Below, in pieces: positions 45,301 through 53,232 of a stretch of DNA of 64,000 nt. The stretch spans positions 62,001-126,000 of the forward strand of contig NZ_JMPJ01000018.1 of NCBI RefSeq assembly GCF_000735345.1, written 5' to 3'. How positions within the stretch are numbered: position 1 is the stretch's first letter; the number at the start of each line of letters is the position of its first letter. The DNA comes from Ewingella americana ATCC 33852. GTDB lineage: Bacteria; Pseudomonadota; Gammaproteobacteria; Enterobacterales; Enterobacteriaceae. The notes under the pieces are model-generated. The model ran no database searches. It worked only from the letters and a program-made list of their open reading frames with translations, and had not been told where the DNA came from. The position numbers were made by a program, and so were the translations under genes.

Positions 45301-46950
45301 GCGCTCGGCAACCTGCAAAGTGAGCAGAACCACGGCGGTCGCTGGCAATATCAGTACGACGCGCTGGGCAATTTGCAGCAAAGTCAGGGGCCAGACGGAG
45401 CAACTCAGAAGTTTCTGCGCTACGGCAGCGGGAACCTGTTGCAGCGCCTCTGGCAGCTGGATGGGCAAAAGGCTGAGATCGCCGATTACGAGCGGGATCG
45501 CCTGCATCGCGAGATAAGCCGCAGCCAAGGTCCGCTGACGCTGGAGACGGCCTATGATCCGGCAGGAAGGATCATCAAGCGCCGCAGCGCGGTGCTGGAA
45601 CGCCGCTACCAATGGGATCGCTTGGATCAGGTGGCGCAGCAGATGCTGATGTCAGTGGAAAAAAGCGACTCAAGACCAAGCTTCAGCCAGCAGCGTTTTG
45701 GCTATGACGCGGCAGGGCAGGTGACTCACCGCATCGGCGCGGAGCGTGAAGAGCGCTTCCACTACGACCCGGCGGGCAACCGCACAGACACGCTGGGGCA
45801 GGTGGTCTGGCACAACCTGCTGCGCCGACTCAAAGGCGCGCGCTGGGAGTATGACGGTTTTGGACGCCTGCTGTGGCGCAAGGCCGATCAGAGCGCGGTC
45901 GAGCAGCACTTCAGCTATAACGCCGAGCATCAGGTGACAGAGGTGCGGCTAACCGGGCACCGGGAATTCCAGCGAGTGCAGTATCGCTATGACGCGCTGG
46001 GGCGGCGAACGCATAAAGTTCTGCATCGCCACGGCCAGCCCGAAGCTAATGCGGAAATCATCACCTTCCACTGGCAAGGTTTGCAGATGGTGGGCGAGCA
46101 GAGCAGCCGCACGCCGGACCGCAGCGTGCAATATCTGTATAGCGAAGGAAGCTGGGAGCCGGTGGCTCGAGTGGACATCGGCGGAGATAGCCAGCAGACG
46201 TTTTGGTATCACACCGACCTGAATGGCCTGCCCGAGCGAATGACCGATGAACGCGGTGAAATCGTCTGGCAAGGCCGCTTCAGCAGTTGGGGAGAAACCG
46301 AGCACGAAACCCACGCCAGCCACCTCGCCGTGCCGCAGAACCTGCGCTTCCAAGGCCAGTATCTGGACAGGGAAACAGGCCTACACTACAATCTTTTCCG
46401 TTACTACGACCCCGTAGCAGGGCGATTTACCCAGCCGGATCCGATAGGGCTGGCGGGTGGGTTGAATACGTATGCTTATGTGCCTGAGCCGCTAGGGTGG
46501 GTGGATCCGCTGGGTCTTACGCCTTGTAATGCTCCCAATGGTTACAAAGCAGGTGATGTAGATCCTCATGGTAATTTATCTCCAGGACAAAATCGTGCTC
46601 CGGGGCATGCAAATAGCAAAGCGGATGGCTTTGTTCAAAGTCATCACCCTATTCAGGATGCATGGGCTAAGAAAAGAATTAATGAATATCAACGGAATTC
46701 TGCGCCAGCAACGTTATTGAAATCAGCATCCGGTAGTCCACACGCTAAAATTAGTGCGGCACAAAGAGCTCGACGTGCTTTACCTGGCGGTTGGGATACA
46801 ACGTTGAAGCAGGAGTTTAACGTTAGCTATAGAGAAATGTTAAACTCAGGAGTCCCAGCGAAACAGGCAAGGCAGTCTCTTAATGATGCTTATAAATATT
46901 TTGAAGGCCTCAGGGAAAGTAACAAGCTCAATCCATTTTTTGATATTTAA
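42343..46950 (+). CDS. rhs: PAAR-Rhs effector with C-terminal SHH-type nuclease domain
   Basis: This 1,535-residue polymorphic toxin begins with two hydrophobic segments (about 18-65, GAIYAGIFMASTAMVASGF), the region bound by EagR chaperones. A PAAR domain follows (DAKISSGSDNVHIMGKPAARA ... KVLINGQPAARDGDRSTC), and further hydrophobic stretches lie near 265-330. YD/RHS repeats form the cocoon (many YDxxGxLxxxxxxxG units, about 450-1340). The core ends DPIGLAGGLNTYAYV and VDPLGL (1387-1392). The remaining 143 residues contain QSHHPIQDAWAKKRI (Ser1433-His1434-His1435), matching the Tox-SHH branch of the HNH/endonuclease VII fold. Base composition turns AT-rich from about 46520, as expected for an exchangeable tip. 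The immunity gene follows. Confidence 0.93.
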   Translation: MADKVAARIDDPLIHSSLISDFVSGVVEGAIYAGIFMASTAMVASGFGVALGIGLTIGAIANGFPERWGNAVGGAVDDLLGALGLRGPPDAKISSGSDNVHIMGKPAARAAGTVDHQFLNAPAGGEGEGPSAWEIAAGMAAGIASTVAHPGAFFSALGDKISSTTASDVGGFFSNLWKDITQPTVASASPHSSAATKDEVDCTKHSDPIFLAEGSKKVLINGQPAARDGDRSTCEAKIEVAEDPRVRIGGENIVVQDIRSGKNFLAWFIGGLVGGGGLKQLLTLTEKTFNRVAIGRLLRSAPCAIVTAAVGEVVGSAAAQGVAGAALIASQAVQTSHPVNIATGAKILAGAEDLDFVLEDRIPLYWQRVYHSRNLATGLLGQGWMLPFETRLIRYRAANGALHFLWRDISGRELDMGEVRPGDIVQFTEDGLTLYCTLDGVVVLQTSEGEHQLYEPDPAHEGEWRIARIYDRHDNCQHLTWNDAGQLIAIAGDNEAMSVELSYESEHGRLAAVHQIAAGERYLLVRYGYNDEGQLVSVSDADEVVTRRFSWDRASDMLATHSYATGLTVHYDWQPAADSRYWRVNAYQVLDAQQQILESWIIDSDEQARNATVTCLSSGSSFHQWDELYRITRWTDMYGAEWQYEWMDQGELLQATIGPAGERWEYGYDQRGNLSAVRNPLGDTRLTVWHPVWSQPEQEVLADGASWRYEHNLLGDVVKVTDPQGGVTQLEWNPQGDLVCETDALGNTHRFWWNERGQMISDEDCSGYRSHQHYDATGRLMSATDAEGNTTSCRWSRAGRIEAIIRADNRETHYEYDAYGQLIGENIDGFSERKLQRNVRGQVICQTDPAGHQTRFDYDRFGRLTRLINPNNDSWLFDYDSGERLLAQTDYAGRRKSYGYDDRGQVTSITQQPLAQHGEPLEPLVSHLEYDLLGRLSAKSNAETYTRYQYAARNVTVQRTAHGKLRAAQQQGVEPEWDEQLSFTLDALGNLQSEQNHGGRWQYQYDALGNLQQSQGPDGATQKFLRYGSGNLLQRLWQLDGQKAEIADYERDRLHREISRSQGPLTLETAYDPAGRIIKRRSAVLERRYQWDRLDQVAQQMLMSVEKSDSRPSFSQQRFGYDAAGQVTHRIGAEREERFHYDPAGNRTDTLGQVVWHNLLRRLKGARWEYDGFGRLLWRKADQSAVEQHFSYNAEHQVTEVRLTGHREFQRVQYRYDALGRRTHKVLHRHGQPEANAEIITFHWQGLQMVGEQSSRTPDRSVQYLYSEGSWEPVARVDIGGDSQQTFWYHTDLNGLPERMTDERGEIVWQGRFSSWGETEHETHASHLAVPQNLRFQGQYLDRETGLHYNLFRYYDPVAGRFTQPDPIGLAGGLNTYAYVPEPLGWVDPLGLTPCNAPNGYKAGDVDPHGNLSPGQNRAPGHANSKADGFVQSHHPIQDAWAKKRINEYQRNSAPATLLKSASGSPHAKISAAQRARRALPGGWDTTLKQEFNVSYREMLNSGVPAKQARQSLNDAYKYFEGLRESNKLNPFFDI

Positions 46951-46989
46951 ATAAACGCATTCACATTTTACAGATAAAGGTCGTTGTAT

Positions 46990-47352
46990 ATGGATAAAGA
47001 TAAGGTTTTAGATGAATTGAAACATATAGAAACGAGTCGGGCTATTAAACTGCCAAGTGCTTATAAGAAGTTTTTATCTGAAGAAATACAAGATAAAGAA
47101 GTCTATGAGATAAAAAATAAGCAAGGCGACTCTGTTTATATATTTAATTATCTGGATGTTGTTGAAAGGAATGAGACGTATACTATTCATGACGTTGAGC
47201 CGGACTATTTTTTAATAGGGCAAGATGGAGATCTCGGGTATTTTATTTGTATAAAAGATAGTAGTGATAAAATCTATAGTTTAGATCTTGGTGCTCTTGG
47301 GAGTCTAGATATGGATGAGGAAGCAAAAGATCTTTATGACTTACGGGCATGA
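46990..47352 (+). CDS. SMI1/KNR4-type immunity protein for the Rhs toxin
   Basis: This acidic protein of 120 residues lies 39 bp after rhs. It shows the SMI1/KNR4 pattern: IKLPSAYKKFLSEE near the start, NYLDVVERNETYTI, and the YFLIGQDGDLGYFICIKDS core, typical of polymorphic-toxin immunity proteins. ATG 46990 (MDKDKVLDELKHIE) with AAAGG about 9 bp upstream is preferred over TTG 46984. It has no signal peptide, so it should act in the cytoplasm, where a nuclease toxin would be dangerous. The AT-rich composition matches the Rhs tip, which suggests they moved together. Confidence 0.87.
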   Translation: MDKDKVLDELKHIETSRAIKLPSAYKKFLSEEIQDKEVYEIKNKQGDSVYIFNYLDVVERNETYTIHDVEPDYFLIGQDGDLGYFICIKDSSDKIYSLDLGALGSLDMDEEAKDLYDLRA

Positions 47353-47440
47353 TTCTTATTAAGATATCTTTATAGCAGGGGGAAGTTCTAAAGTTGATCT
47401 TTCCAAGTTTTTTATCAGCTTATAGCATTAAACTTCCCCC

Positions 47441-47464
47441 AAAACGCCGCCTCAGCGGCGTTTT
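47441..47464. terminator. Terminator after Rhs immunity gene
   Basis: AAAACGCCGC (47441-47450) pairs with GCGGCGTTTT (47455-47464) around a CTCA loop, followed by CCTTTTCC. It is symmetrical and may work in both directions. Confidence 0.8.
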
Positions 47465-47558
47465 CCTTTTCCACAATAGCCCGCCAATTGAGCTTTTATT
47501 ACTTAACTCCCTGATAAACCTACCCACACACACTCTCACCTGACTTTTATCTAATTCT

Positions 47559-47589
47559 AAAAAAACAAAAGGCCCACCTAAAGCGGACC
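47559..47589 (-). terminator. Minus-strand terminator downstream of bacteriocin-like gene
   Basis: Read on the minus strand, GGTCCGC (47589-47583), loop TTTA and GGTGGGCC (47578-47571) form a stem with two G-U pairs, followed by TTTTGTTTTTTT. It lies about 75 bp past the stop of the small peptide gene. Confidence 0.7.
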
Positions 47590-47664
47590 CTATTAACGCT
47601 ATGCAACCTATCTATTAGCGATGTAATCTAATTGAATGTAAAAACGCATTAAAGAGAATGCTCG

Positions 47665-47862
47665 CTAGAGAACTGCATCTACGAGTTTTATTGCTTGCTC
47701 TTTTCCAAGTGCGTATGCATTTTCTAAAACCTCTAGAGGCAAGACGCCAACCGAATTGACTACGCCATTGAGACCAGAAACAACATTACCCACTAAACCA
47801 GCGCCGTTTACCATTTCGATTTCTTCGAGCGTTAACGTTCTTAATTCTTGAGTGTTTTTCAT
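47665..47862 (-). CDS. Bacteriocin-like peptide with double-glycine-type leader
   Basis: This 65-residue peptide starts MKNTQELRTLTLEEIEMVNGAG. The pattern LTLEEIExVNGA resembles the leader of class II bacteriocins and microcins, which is cut after a GG or GA pair by a peptidase-containing ABC exporter. The predicted mature part (about 44 residues) is hydrophobic, glycine-rich at first (GLVGNVVSGLNG) and has no cysteine. ATG 47862 has GAGG at suitable spacing; an upstream start at 47907 is weaker. No exporter, accessory peptide or immunity gene is recognisable nearby, so it is an orphan or uses machinery elsewhere. Confidence 0.65.
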   Translation of the reverse strand: MKNTQELRTLTLEEIEMVNGAGLVGNVVSGLNGVVNSVGVLPLEVLENAYALGKEQAIKLVDAVL

Positions 47863-48207
47863 ATAAACCTCAGTTTTATATAATAAGCTAATAGTTGTTA
47901 CCATCATTGACTGCCAGAGGCAGCTTTATTAAGCGTAATAGAGAAAGTGATTAATGCAATGTAGGAGGGGACATACATTGTGGATAACACTTAGTCGGTT
48001 TATATGAATTGAAGAATAAGTTATCCGGTCGGTAAGAAATCAATTTTTGTTAATAACGTCTTTATATACCTAGGCTTAGCAAATAGGCGGTCATTGTGAT
48101 TTGGCAGGAACTCACTGAATAAGTTTCACAATAAAAAATGGCCAGAAGGTTTCCCCATCTGGCCATTTTGCAATGGCGCAGCGATCGCTGCGCCCTGAAG
48201 GTCTAAA
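47863..48207. other. Intergenic region between peptide gene and transporter
   Basis: This 345-bp stretch has no gene that I can support. It contains the promoter side of the bacteriocin-like gene on its left and, at 48133-48169, the terminator of the minus-strand transporter gene. Confidence 0.5.
48133..48169 (-). terminator. Terminator of the DASS transporter gene
   Basis: AAAATGGCCAGA (48135-48146) pairs with TCTGGCCATTTT (48158-48169), with an A-tract at 48133-48138 that becomes a T-tract on the minus strand. It lies about 40 bp after the transporter stop. Confidence 0.85.
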
Positions 48208-49719
48208 TTAGAACATCAATACCATCCACGGGTAGGCGATGAGCATCAGGCCGCCGAGGAAGATGGCGCCGAAGATGGTTCCTAGACGCCAGAAGTCTTT
48301 GGTTGGCAGGTAGCCGGAGCCGTAGTAAATCGGGCTTGGGCCGGTGCCGTAAGGAGTGATGATCCCCATCACACCCAGCGAGGTCACCATCATCAGACAG
48401 TAAACCGGCATGTTGATGCCCGGAATGGCCGCCGCGATGGTCAGCATCGCAGGTAACAGCGCGGTGGTGTGCGCCGTGGTACTGGCGAACAGGTAGTGCA
48501 GCAGGAAGAAGGCCACCAGTAACATTACCGCCGCGACCTGTGGGTCGATGCCGGTAAGCAGTTGCCCGCCTTGCAGACCCAGCCACGAGATGAAGCCCAC
48601 TCGCGCCAGCCCGTCGGCCAGTGCCACTAACGTGGCGAACCAGGCGAAGGTGTTCCAAGCCGGTTTATTGCTGGTAATGTCATTCCAGTTCAGCACGCCG
48701 GTCCACAGCATCAGCACCACCACCAACAGCGCGGCCATGGCAGGTTCAATCCACGCGGCGGCGAAAATCCACATCAGCAGGGCCGAGCAGACGAAGACCA
48801 GCAGCAGGATTTCGTGACGCGACAGCTTGCCCAGCTTCTCCAGCTCAGAGGTCGCCCAGCGCGGCACTTCATCATTAATCTTCACTTCCGGCGGATAGAA
48901 CCAGTAAGCCAGCAATGGCATGGTGAGGATCAGCAGCACGCCAAGCGGCAGGAAGGCGAGGAACCACATCCCCCACGAGATCTCGAAGCCGACGATGCTC
49001 TTAACCAGCGCCAGTGCCAGCAGGTTAGGGGCCAGTGCGGATAAGAACATGGAGCTGGTGATACAGGCCGAGGTGATGGCCACCCACATCAGATAAGAGC
49101 CGATTTTGCGCGCGCTCGGGTCGTTAGGCTTCGAGCCGTACAGCGGCGGCAGGTTGGCAATAATCGGGTAGATAGTCCCGCCGCTTCGCGCGGTGTTGGA
49201 TGGCGTGAACGGGGCCAGCAGCAGGTCGGCGAAGGTGATGGCGTAACCCAGCGTCAAGCTGCGACGCCCGAGGTATTTCACCAGAATCAGTGCCAGACGG
49301 CGACCAAACTGCGTTTTGTCATAGCCCGCAGCAAACATGAATGCGCCGAAAATCAACCAAACCGTTGAGTTACCAAAACCACTCACAGCCCATTTAAAGG
49401 CTTCGGTGGCGGTTTTGAATTTCGGGTTGGCGAGTTCGGCGGGGCTGAATAGCACCCACTGGCTGAACAGGGCAATCACTACCACCCCGGTCAAGCCGAT
49501 AACCGCACCCGGCAGTGGCTCGAAAATCAAACCAACAATCACCCCGACGAAGATGGCGAAGAAGTGCCAAGCGTAAGGCTCAAGCCCAGCCGGCACCGGC
49601 AGAAGCAGCAGGATCACTGCTACTAGCACCGGTAAAAACAGCATGATCAGGCGTTTCTTTAGTCCCGATGAGGCAGGCGCAGCCTTATTGGGATCACTCA
49701 AAGTTGATGTGGGTTTCAT
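48208..49719 (-). CDS. DASS-family dicarboxylate/anion transporter (CitT/TtdT-like)
   Basis: This 503-residue polytopic membrane protein of the divalent anion:sodium symporter family has about 12 hydrophobic segments. The paired SNT motifs characteristic of the family are seen in APFTPSNTARSGGTIYP and in the second repeat as LFASTTAHTTALLPAML. The C-terminal YGTGPSPIYYGSGYLPTKDFW is typical of the CitT/TtdT/YgjE antiporter branch, which exchanges citrate, tartrate, succinate or fumarate. It is transcribed divergently from a fumarate-reductase-like gene, and the intergenic region has an FNR-like site. A role in importing the reductase substrate or exporting its product is therefore likely but inferred. 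Confidence 0.9.
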   Translation of the reverse strand: MKPTSTLSDPNKAAPASSGLKKRLIMLFLPVLVAVILLLLPVPAGLEPYAWHFFAIFVGVIVGLIFEPLPGAVIGLTGVVVIALFSQWVLFSPAELANPKFKTATEAFKWAVSGFGNSTVWLIFGAFMFAAGYDKTQFGRRLALILVKYLGRRSLTLGYAITFADLLLAPFTPSNTARSGGTIYPIIANLPPLYGSKPNDPSARKIGSYLMWVAITSACITSSMFLSALAPNLLALALVKSIVGFEISWGMWFLAFLPLGVLLILTMPLLAYWFYPPEVKINDEVPRWATSELEKLGKLSRHEILLLVFVCSALLMWIFAAAWIEPAMAALLVVVLMLWTGVLNWNDITSNKPAWNTFAWFATLVALADGLARVGFISWLGLQGGQLLTGIDPQVAAVMLLVAFFLLHYLFASTTAHTTALLPAMLTIAAAIPGINMPVYCLMMVTSLGVMGIITPYGTGPSPIYYGSGYLPTKDFWRLGTIFGAIFLGGLMLIAYPWMVLMF

Positions 49720-50312
49720 ATTTTTTTATCTGCAAGTTAGTGAGGGGGAGCGTGATGCCCCGTTTATCAATGTTTGCGTTGGAGATGCGTAACGATTTCT
49801 TGTGCTATTTCACCATGGCATTTGCAATATATTCATTTCATGATTCAGCGTTTTCGCCTATTACCCGAGAATGATGAATATAATATGAAAAGAATAAGTG
49901 ATTAGTATTACCCAGAGAAGGACTTAACGGACGGATATTATCATTGTTTATATAGACCTAAACTAAAAAAAGTCACCGTTATCTATCAAACACCGTCCTC
50001 TCTCAGTGAGAGTAGAGTAAATTTACGTAAAAGCCAAATTCCTAGCTTAACCTGCTGATTTTTATGGTATGATTTTTTATGTTAATCATAAGTTGATTTT
50101 TGTCAACTCATCACTAACAATTAAGGGTGCTATTGGTTTCCTGGCTATTAAATATACAACTCCCTTTCTATAAAAACGCATAACTAAATTTTCCATTTAT
50201 ATAAGCCGATGGATTTTTATTTTTTTAGATGACCTCAGCGCTGGTTAATTAAACGGTATGCACTACGCCCTCGGAAAAATTGACGATTTTCTAAATGTTG
50301 GAGTTGCTCAGA
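49720..50312. promoter_or_regulatory. Divergent promoter region between DASS transporter and reductase
   Basis: This 593-bp AT-rich region has no credible gene. Its main feature is an FNR-like site at 50093-50106. An extended -10-like TGcTATTGG (50128-50136) lies about where an FNR class II promoter firing towards the reductase would place it. Confidence 0.5.
50093..50106. promoter_or_regulatory. FNR-like binding site
   Basis: TTGAT-TTTT-GTCAA matches the FNR consensus TTGAT-N4-ATCAA at nine of ten specified bases. The centre is about 40 bp before a plausible start point near 50141-50143. Anaerobic activation of the reductase gene, and possibly the divergent transporter, would fit their predicted functions. 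Confidence 0.6.
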
Positions 50313-53090
50313 ATGAATAAGCTCACCCCGGTTCTTAACCACCTCACTTTGCCAAATGGCGCCGTGCTGAAAAACCGCTTGGTCATGGCCCCGATGACCA
50401 CCTGTACCGGCTTTTACGATGGCACCGTCACCAGTGAATTGGTGGAGTACTATCGCGACCGCGCGGGCAGCATCGGGACTATTATTGTTGAATGTTGCTT
50501 CATCGACCGCATGGGTCCTGCCTTCCCAGGGGCAATCGCCATTGATAGCGATAATAAAATTCCGGGACTGAAGAAAATAGCTGACGCGATTAAATCCAAA
50601 GGCTCAAAAGCTATTTTGCAGATTTATCACGGCGGCCGCATGGTTGAGCCAGAGCTGATTGGCGGCAGAACGCCGGTCGCGCCGAGTGCTATCGCCGCGC
50701 CGCGTGAAGGGGCGACGACGCCGAAAGAGCTGAGTGCCGAAGAAGTAGACATAATGATCACCAAGTTTGGTGACGCCTTTAACCGTGCTATCAAAGCTGG
50801 TTTCGACGGCGTGGAGATCCACGGCGCAAATACCTATCTGATCCAGCAGTTCTACTCACCCAACTCCAACCAGCGCACCGATAAATGGGGCGGCGATCGC
50901 GACAAACGCGCCCGTTTCCCGCTAGAAGTACTTGATATCGCTCACAAGATGGTCGAGCGTTTTGCTCACAACGACTTTATTATCGGCTACCGCTTCTCGC
51001 CAGAAGAGTTAGAAGTTCCGGGCATCCGTTTCGACGACACCATGTATTTGCTGGAAAAACTGGCCGAGCGCGGTCTGGACTATGTGCACTTCTCCGTCGG
51101 CCAGTTGCTGCGCCCGTCGATTGTCGACACCAGCGACCCAACGCCGCTTATCACTAAATATCGCGCCCAGCGTTCTGAAAATCTGGCGAAGATCCCAGTC
51201 ATTGGCGTGGGCGGCGTGTTGAACAAAGAAGATGCGGAAAACGCCTTGGAGCACGGTTTTGACTTGGTTGCGGTAGGTAAAGCCTGCATCGCGTACCCGG
51301 ACTGGGCCGACCGCATCATCAACAATGAACACCTCGAGCTGTTCATTGATAGCAACAAACGTGAAGCCCTGAACATCCCTGAACCTCTGTGGCGCTTCTC
51401 ACTGGTTGACGCCATGATCCGCGACACCAGCGCCACTGGCCGTAAATATAAAGCCGGGGTCTATCAGGAGAAAGTTGAAGCCGAAGCGCTGAAACTGAAA
51501 ATCAGCGTTACGCTGGATACCGACCGTATCACTGATATCACGCTGGTTAAGGACGACACCCTCGACGTCGACTTCACCACCACCTTCGAAAGCCTGCGCT
51601 CGCGCATTCTGGTGGCCAACAGCCCGCACGTTGACGCCATTACCGGCGCAACCACCCAGAGTGAGGCGTTGAAGAAAGCCGTTTCCCGCGCGCTGGCCAC
51701 CTCCAGCAAAGAGCACGTGATTGAAGAGGGCGGTAACCCGCAGGCTCCGCAGAATTACGATGTGGTGGTGATCGGCAGCGGCGGCGCAGGCCTGGCGGCC
51801 GCGATTCAGGCTCATGATGAAGGCGCGCACGTGGTTATCATCGAGAAGATGCCAACCATCGGCGGCAACACCATCAAGGCATCGGTGGGCATGAACGCCG
51901 CAGAAACCCGTTTCCAGAAACTCAAAGGCATCGAAGACAGCAAAGACCTGTTCTATGAAGAGACGCTGAAAGGCGGCAAGTTCAAAAACAACCCGGTCCT
52001 GCTGCGCGAGTTCGTCGAGCTGGCACCTGAAGCCGTAGAGTGGCTGGCGTCGAAAGAGATTGAGCTGAACGACATCACCATCACCGGCGGGATGAGCATC
52101 GACCGTACCCACCGTCCTGCTGACCGTTCTGCCGTTGGCGGCTTCCTAATCAGCGGCTTGGTGAAAAACATCAACAAGCGCGATATCGAAGTGCTGCTCG
52201 AAACCTCGGTTTCCGACATTCTGTTTGATAACGGCGTGGTGACCGGCGTGAAGGTGGTGGATGAGTACAACGACACCCGCATTCTGAATGCGAAAAGCGT
52301 CATTGTTGCCACCGGTGGCTTCAGCGCCAACCGCGAAATGGTGGTGAAATACCGCCCTGAGCTGGACGGCTTCGTGACCACCAACCACAAAGGCGCGACC
52401 GGCAGCGGTATCGCCATGCTGCAAAAAATCGGTGCGGATACCGTGGACATGGGCGAGATTCAGATCCACCCAACCGTTGAGCAAACCACTTCTTACCTGA
52501 TCTCCGAAGCGATTCGCGGTGGGGGTGCAATTCTGGTGAGTCAGGCGGGCAAGCGTTTCTACAACGAAATGGAAACCCGCGACAAAGTCTCTGCCGAAAT
52601 CATCGCGCTGCCAGAGAAGAGTGCTTGGGTGATCTTCGACGATCAGGTTCGCGCCAACAACAAAGCCGCCGACGAGTATATCGCCAAGGGCTTTGTGGTC
52701 AGCGCGCCTTCGCCGCAGGAGCTGGCGGTGAAGCTGAACATGGATATGCACGCGCTGTTAGCGACCCTTGAGCGTTACAACGTGTTCGTGGATAAGCAAA
52801 ATGACGAAGATTTCGGCCGTAAAACCGCGCTGCGTCATCCGCTGAATCAGGGGCCGTTCTACGCCATTCGCATCGCGCCGGGGGTTCACCACACCATGGG
52901 CGGCGTGACCATCAACACTGACACCGCGGTGCTCGATGCTCAGAAACAGGTGATCACCGGGGCCTGGGCGGCGGGTGAAGTGGTCGGTGGTATCCACGGC
53001 GCGAACCGCATCGGCGGCAACGCAGTGGCTGACATCATCATCTTCGGCATTCTGGCCGGGCGTAACGCGGCGGCACTGGCGCGTAAATAA
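50313..53090 (+). CDS. NADH-dependent fumarate (2-enoate) reductase, OYE-FMN_bind-FAD three-domain flavoprotein
   Basis: This 925-residue cytoplasmic flavoprotein has no signal peptide. Residues about 1-370 are an old-yellow-enzyme/NADH:flavin oxidoreductase barrel (LVMAPMTTCTGFYDG, GFDGVEIHGANTYLIQQFYSP). About 380-470 is an FMN_bind domain with the covalent flavinylation motif DAITGATT (441-448), which needs ApbE. About 480-925 is a fumarate-reductase-type FAD domain (VVVIGSGGAGLAAAIQA). Four active-site residues of soluble fumarate reductases are visible: His in IQIHPT, Arg in METRDKVS, His in GVHHTMGG, Arg in HGANRIGGN. This architecture is known from the soluble NADH:fumarate reductase of Klebsiella. 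Related proteins reduce cinnamate-type acids, so the substrate is not certain. The start at 50313 follows GGAG; 50295 is an alternative. Confidence 0.87.
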   Translation: MNKLTPVLNHLTLPNGAVLKNRLVMAPMTTCTGFYDGTVTSELVEYYRDRAGSIGTIIVECCFIDRMGPAFPGAIAIDSDNKIPGLKKIADAIKSKGSKAILQIYHGGRMVEPELIGGRTPVAPSAIAAPREGATTPKELSAEEVDIMITKFGDAFNRAIKAGFDGVEIHGANTYLIQQFYSPNSNQRTDKWGGDRDKRARFPLEVLDIAHKMVERFAHNDFIIGYRFSPEELEVPGIRFDDTMYLLEKLAERGLDYVHFSVGQLLRPSIVDTSDPTPLITKYRAQRSENLAKIPVIGVGGVLNKEDAENALEHGFDLVAVGKACIAYPDWADRIINNEHLELFIDSNKREALNIPEPLWRFSLVDAMIRDTSATGRKYKAGVYQEKVEAEALKLKISVTLDTDRITDITLVKDDTLDVDFTTTFESLRSRILVANSPHVDAITGATTQSEALKKAVSRALATSSKEHVIEEGGNPQAPQNYDVVVIGSGGAGLAAAIQAHDEGAHVVIIEKMPTIGGNTIKASVGMNAAETRFQKLKGIEDSKDLFYEETLKGGKFKNNPVLLREFVELAPEAVEWLASKEIELNDITITGGMSIDRTHRPADRSAVGGFLISGLVKNINKRDIEVLLETSVSDILFDNGVVTGVKVVDEYNDTRILNAKSVIVATGGFSANREMVVKYRPELDGFVTTNHKGATGSGIAMLQKIGADTVDMGEIQIHPTVEQTTSYLISEAIRGGGAILVSQAGKRFYNEMETRDKVSAEIIALPEKSAWVIFDDQVRANNKAADEYIAKGFVVSAPSPQELAVKLNMDMHALLATLERYNVFVDKQNDEDFGRKTALRHPLNQGPFYAIRIAPGVHHTMGGVTINTDTAVLDAQKQVITGAWAAGEVVGGIHGANRIGGNAVADIIIFGILAGRNAAALARK

Positions 53091-53111
53091 GCCTGACTTA
53101 AGCTGTATCCT

Positions 53112-53142
53112 ATGGGCCGACTTGTTCGGCCCATTTTACTTT
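53112..53142 (+). terminator. Terminator after the reductase gene
   Basis: ATGGGCCGA (53112-53120) pairs with TCGGCCCAT (53126-53134) around CTTGT, followed by TTTTACTTTTT. It separates the reductase from the next gene. Confidence 0.88.
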
Positions 53143-53232
53143 TTGCCTGCCGACACTTTGCGCATTTTCTTCTTAAGTTAATCAAATTTTGGCCGATACC
53201 AGATAACGGATAAGAAAACTGGGATAGGACAA

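Larger units (their letters stand above)
47353..47664. other. Intergenic region after the T6SS locus
   Basis: This 312-bp stretch has no gene. It holds a hairpin terminator for the rhs/immunity transcript (47441-47464) and a minus-strand terminator for the bacteriocin-like gene (47559-47589), so it is a convergent transcription boundary. Confidence 0.6.

Noticed and set aside
48094-48117. TGTGA...TCACT resembling a CRP site
   Set aside because: The half-sites are 11 or more bases apart where CRP needs six.
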